Below, piece after piece: positions 4,811-6,290 of a stretch of 6,290 bases of DNA; positions within the stretch are counted from its first letter, which is position 1, and each line of letters opens with the position of its first letter. The DNA is from JAUVZF01 sp035529015 (GTDB taxonomy: Bacteria > Planctomycetota > Phycisphaerae > FEN-1346): contig DATKXP010000691.1 in assembly GCA_035529015.1 (NCBI GenBank), positions 1 through 6,290 of the forward strand, read 5' to 3'. Position numbers and translations under genes: made by a program. Under the pieces are notes generated by a model. It saw nothing but the letters and a program-made list of their open reading frames with translations. It searched no databases and had not been told where the DNA came from.

Positions 4811-6290
4811 TCACTTCCTGCCCATGCAGACGACCTGTCCGCCGGCGGTCGTCATGAACAGACGGCCGCGAGCCACGGCCAGCCCGTCCAGGACGGGCGG
4901 CGAGGCAAGATCCATCCTGGTCCCGATCGCGCCGTCGGCGACGGAGACCGTCAGCAGGTTGCCGCCCTTTCGGCCTTCGTAGGCAGCCCAGGCGTCTGTT
5001 GGGTCGATCACGTCGGGCGTGCCGGCGACGATCAGCGTATCGCCGGCGATGACCATGGCGGTCGCGCGGACGGGGATGCGGATGCACCAGCGGTCTTGCG
5101 GCCGGCGAAGTTTGGGCGTATCGCTCTTGCCCTTCCGAAGGCCGGGGTTCTGCTTCGCGGGCCCGGCCTTGGCGGCCGGCTTGGACGCGGCCTTCGGTGT
5201 GGGCTTGGGTGGCTGCGGCGCCGCGTGGTCGGCCGCGAAGAGTTCGAACCCCTCGGCACCGGGCGTAAAGTGCAAACCGTAGCCGCCTATGTTCCGCCGC
5301 GCCCGCACCCCGCAGACACTCTTCTCGTTGAACACAAGGTACTCCGCGAAGGGTACGCCCCCCAGAAACCAGCGCGTGCGGTGGAACCAACTGGTGTCGA
5401 GCAGCCCGCCGGTGGCGCGAAGGTGCCCGACGATCCCGGCCTCCCGGCCCGTGCCGAACAGCGGGCGCTGGCGCAGATAGATCCCGCCCTCGTGGGCGAC
5501 CAGCAGGTCGGACAGGACGCCCGTGTCGATGGTCTGGTTCCGGCCCGAGTCAACCGTCATGTCGTGATCGCTGCTGAGGCGCTCGCGAGCGACGATCTCG
5601 CCGCTCGCGACGTTCAGGGCCCACGCGTCGATGCCCCCGTCGAGGAACGACGACCGCCCCGCCGTACAGTAAGCCGTCCCGTCGCTGACCAGGACGCTGC
5701 CGTGCACCGGCCAGGCGGATTCCGGGTACCCGAACGCCCCGATCAGTCGCTCGCGCGGCGCCGCCCGGAACCGCCACAGGAGTTCGCCGTCGCCTGCACG
5801 GAGGCAATAGACCCACCCGTCGGCACAGCCGAAGACCACGCGGCCGGCGTCGATGGTCGGCGGGGTATCCAGGCGGCCGGCGGCGGTGTACCGCCAGAGT
5901 TCGCGGCCGTCGGTGGCGTTGAGGGCGACGACCTCGCGGCTGTCTTTGCGGGCGACGATGACACGGCCGCCCGCCACCACCGGCGCCGTCAACGCGCCGC
6001 CGAGGTCCGCCTGCCAGACGGTCTCCAGCGGCGCCGGGACCGCGACGGCCGTCGCACCGCTGCGTCCGGCGTCGTGGCGGTAGGTGGGCCAGTCGGCCTT
6101 TGAGATTTCAGATTTGAGATTTGAGATTCCAGATTTCATGCTCGAGATTTCAGATCTGAGATCTGCAATCTCCGCGCCGTACGCCGGGCCCTTCTGAAGC
6201 CGCGGCGCGTCGGGTGCGTCGGAGGGCTCGCCTTCGGCGGCCGGAAGGAGCCCCAGGAAGCCGTTGAGTTTCGACGTGATGTAGCAGTCG
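4811..6290 (-). CDS. PQQ-like beta-propeller protein, paralogue of gene B (gene C, 5' end missing)
   Basis: The frame is open from the right edge (first full codon at 6289) to TGA at 4813-4811: 492 residues, with the start outside the window. The first residues, CYITSKLNGF, align with gene B at C582-F591 (CYAGAMLHGF), and KGPAYG is shared with B at 621-626. This homology upstream shows that the ATG at 6139 is internal. Next come a 7-bp-repeat-encoded linker (visible residues ~40-63), DWPTYRHD (~66-73), and propeller 2 with NATDGRELW, DGWVYCLRAGDGELLWRFRAAP-type blades and a SFLDGGIDAWALN blade. A Lys/Ala/Pro-rich insertion follows near the C-terminal third, and the gene ends in GRLFMTTAGGQVVCMGRK. 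By eye the propeller 2 start is roughly 60% identical to B. By analogy with A and B, about 580 residues (signal peptide, methyltransferase-like fold, propeller 1) should lie beyond the edge; that part is inferred. It is the first visible gene of the operon, 21 bases before gene B. Function is unknown; extracytoplasmic location is inferred from its paralogues. Confidence 0.93.
   Translation of the reverse strand, partial: DCYITSKLNGFLGLLPAAEGEPSDAPDAPRLQKGPAYGAEIADLRSEISSMKSGISNLKSEISKADWPTYRHDAGRSGATAVAVPAPLETVWQADLGGALTAPVVAGGRVIVARKDSREVVALNATDGRELWRYTAAGRLDTPPTIDAGRVVFGCADGWVYCLRAGDGELLWRFRAAPRERLIGAFGYPESAWPVHGSVLVSDGTAYCTAGRSSFLDGGIDAWALNVASGEIVARERLSSDHDMTVDSGRNQTIDTGVLSDLLVAHEGGIYLRQRPLFGTGREAGIVGHLRATGGLLDTSWFHRTRWFLGGVPFAEYLVFNEKSVCGVRARRNIGGYGLHFTPGAEGFELFAADHAAPQPPKPTPKAASKPAAKAGPAKQNPGLRKGKSDTPKLRRPQDRWCIRIPVRATAMVIAGDTLIVAGTPDVIDPTDAWAAYEGRKGGNLLTVSVADGAIGTRMDLASPPVLDGLAVARGRLFMTTAGGQVVCMGRK
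5098..5223 (-). other. Lys/Ala/Pro-rich low-complexity linker in gene C
   Basis: About 42 residues of gene C are rich in Pro, Lys and Ala (APQPPKPTPKAASKPAAKAG, then a basic stretch containing GLRKGKSDTPKLRRPQ). They come just before the blade that begins RWCIRIPVRATAMV. Gene B has a shorter Pro/Lys-rich segment at the matching point (residues ~942-968, with TKRPKTPAEH). This is in propeller 2, whereas gene A's similar linker is in propeller 1. It is probably a flexible surface loop. Confidence 0.7.
6102..6171. repeat. 7-bp tandem repeat tract, (G/C)AGATTT units, inside gene C
   Basis: Ten consecutive 7-bp units read on the plus strand: GAGATTT, CAGATTT, GAGATTT, GAGATTC, CAGATTT, CATGCTC, GAGATTT, CAGATCT, GAGATCT, GCAATCT. 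Eight of them differ from (G/C)AGATTT by no more than one base. G+C is 26 of 70 (37%), in sharp contrast to the GC-rich flanks. On the minus strand it is translated in frame as part of gene C's inter-propeller linker. Gene B has an unrelated, shorter linker at the same place (RVPKPASDVRRG), so the tract looks like an insertion or a local expansion. I recall similar ISNLKSEIS-like runs in predicted proteins of planctomycete genomes, but cannot check that here. Confidence 0.85.

Noticed and set aside
4581..5390. Minus-strand open frame of 269 codons in another phase, spanning the C/B junction
   Set aside because: It overlaps both real genes in an alternative frame, with an Arg-rich composition and no domain. 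It is a GC-rich shadow.
5096..6103. Plus-strand open frame of 335 codons
   Set aside because: It is antisense to gene C, which is clearly real by homology to gene B. No ribosome binding site or recognisable protein features are seen.
6151..6164. Palindromes containing AGATCT as an operator site
   Set aside because: They arise naturally from T-to-C variants of the 7-bp repeat and lie inside gene C, far from any expected promoter.
6102..6171. CRISPR array or regulatory iteron set
   Set aside because: The units are 7 bp, contiguous and without spacers, and they lie within a coding frame. They fit neither a CRISPR array nor an origin iteron cluster.

Overview
The window is protein-coding almost from end to end, and every real gene is on the minus strand (read right to left). 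The DNA is strongly GC-rich, and the minus-strand reading frames end mostly in G or C at third codon positions. The proteins are large exported PQQ-like beta-propeller proteins with signatures such as DEWTHYLYDATNNAV and DWPTFRGD. From memory, these are typical of Planctomycetota (Pirellulales/Phycisphaerae-like and uncultured relatives). The assignment to that phylum is an inference from protein style, not a proven identity.

Layout in transcription order: (C) positions 6290 to 4811, the C-terminal 492 residues of a gene whose start lies beyond the right edge; (B) 4789 to 1595, a complete 1064-residue gene; (A) 1578 to 1, the N-terminal 526 residues of a gene that runs off the left edge. The gaps are 21 and 16 bases, each containing a Shine-Dalgarno-like sequence, so the three genes look like one operon. 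No promoter, terminator, RNA gene, CRISPR array or transposase is visible.

A, B and C are paralogues. B shows the full architecture: signal peptide, Rossmann-type class I SAM-methyltransferase-like domain (GCGEG motif), a conserved bridge (DEWTHYLYDATNNAV), a first propeller of about seven blades, a Cys/His-rich segment, then DWPTFRGD and a second propeller of about seven blades. A matches B from the signal peptide to the middle of propeller 1. C matches B from the Cys-rich segment to the C-terminus. Together they form a tandem array of at least three exported methyltransferase-fold/double-propeller fusion proteins. Their biochemical role is not known to me; the signal peptides place them outside the cytoplasm.

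The most unusual local feature is a 70-bp AT-rich tract of 7-bp units (6102-6171) inside gene C, in the linker between its two propellers. It is read in frame and encodes perfect 3-4 hydrophobic heptads, so a simple DNA repeat appears to have been turned into a possible short coiled coil. Gene C's apparent ATG lies inside this repeat and is not its real start.
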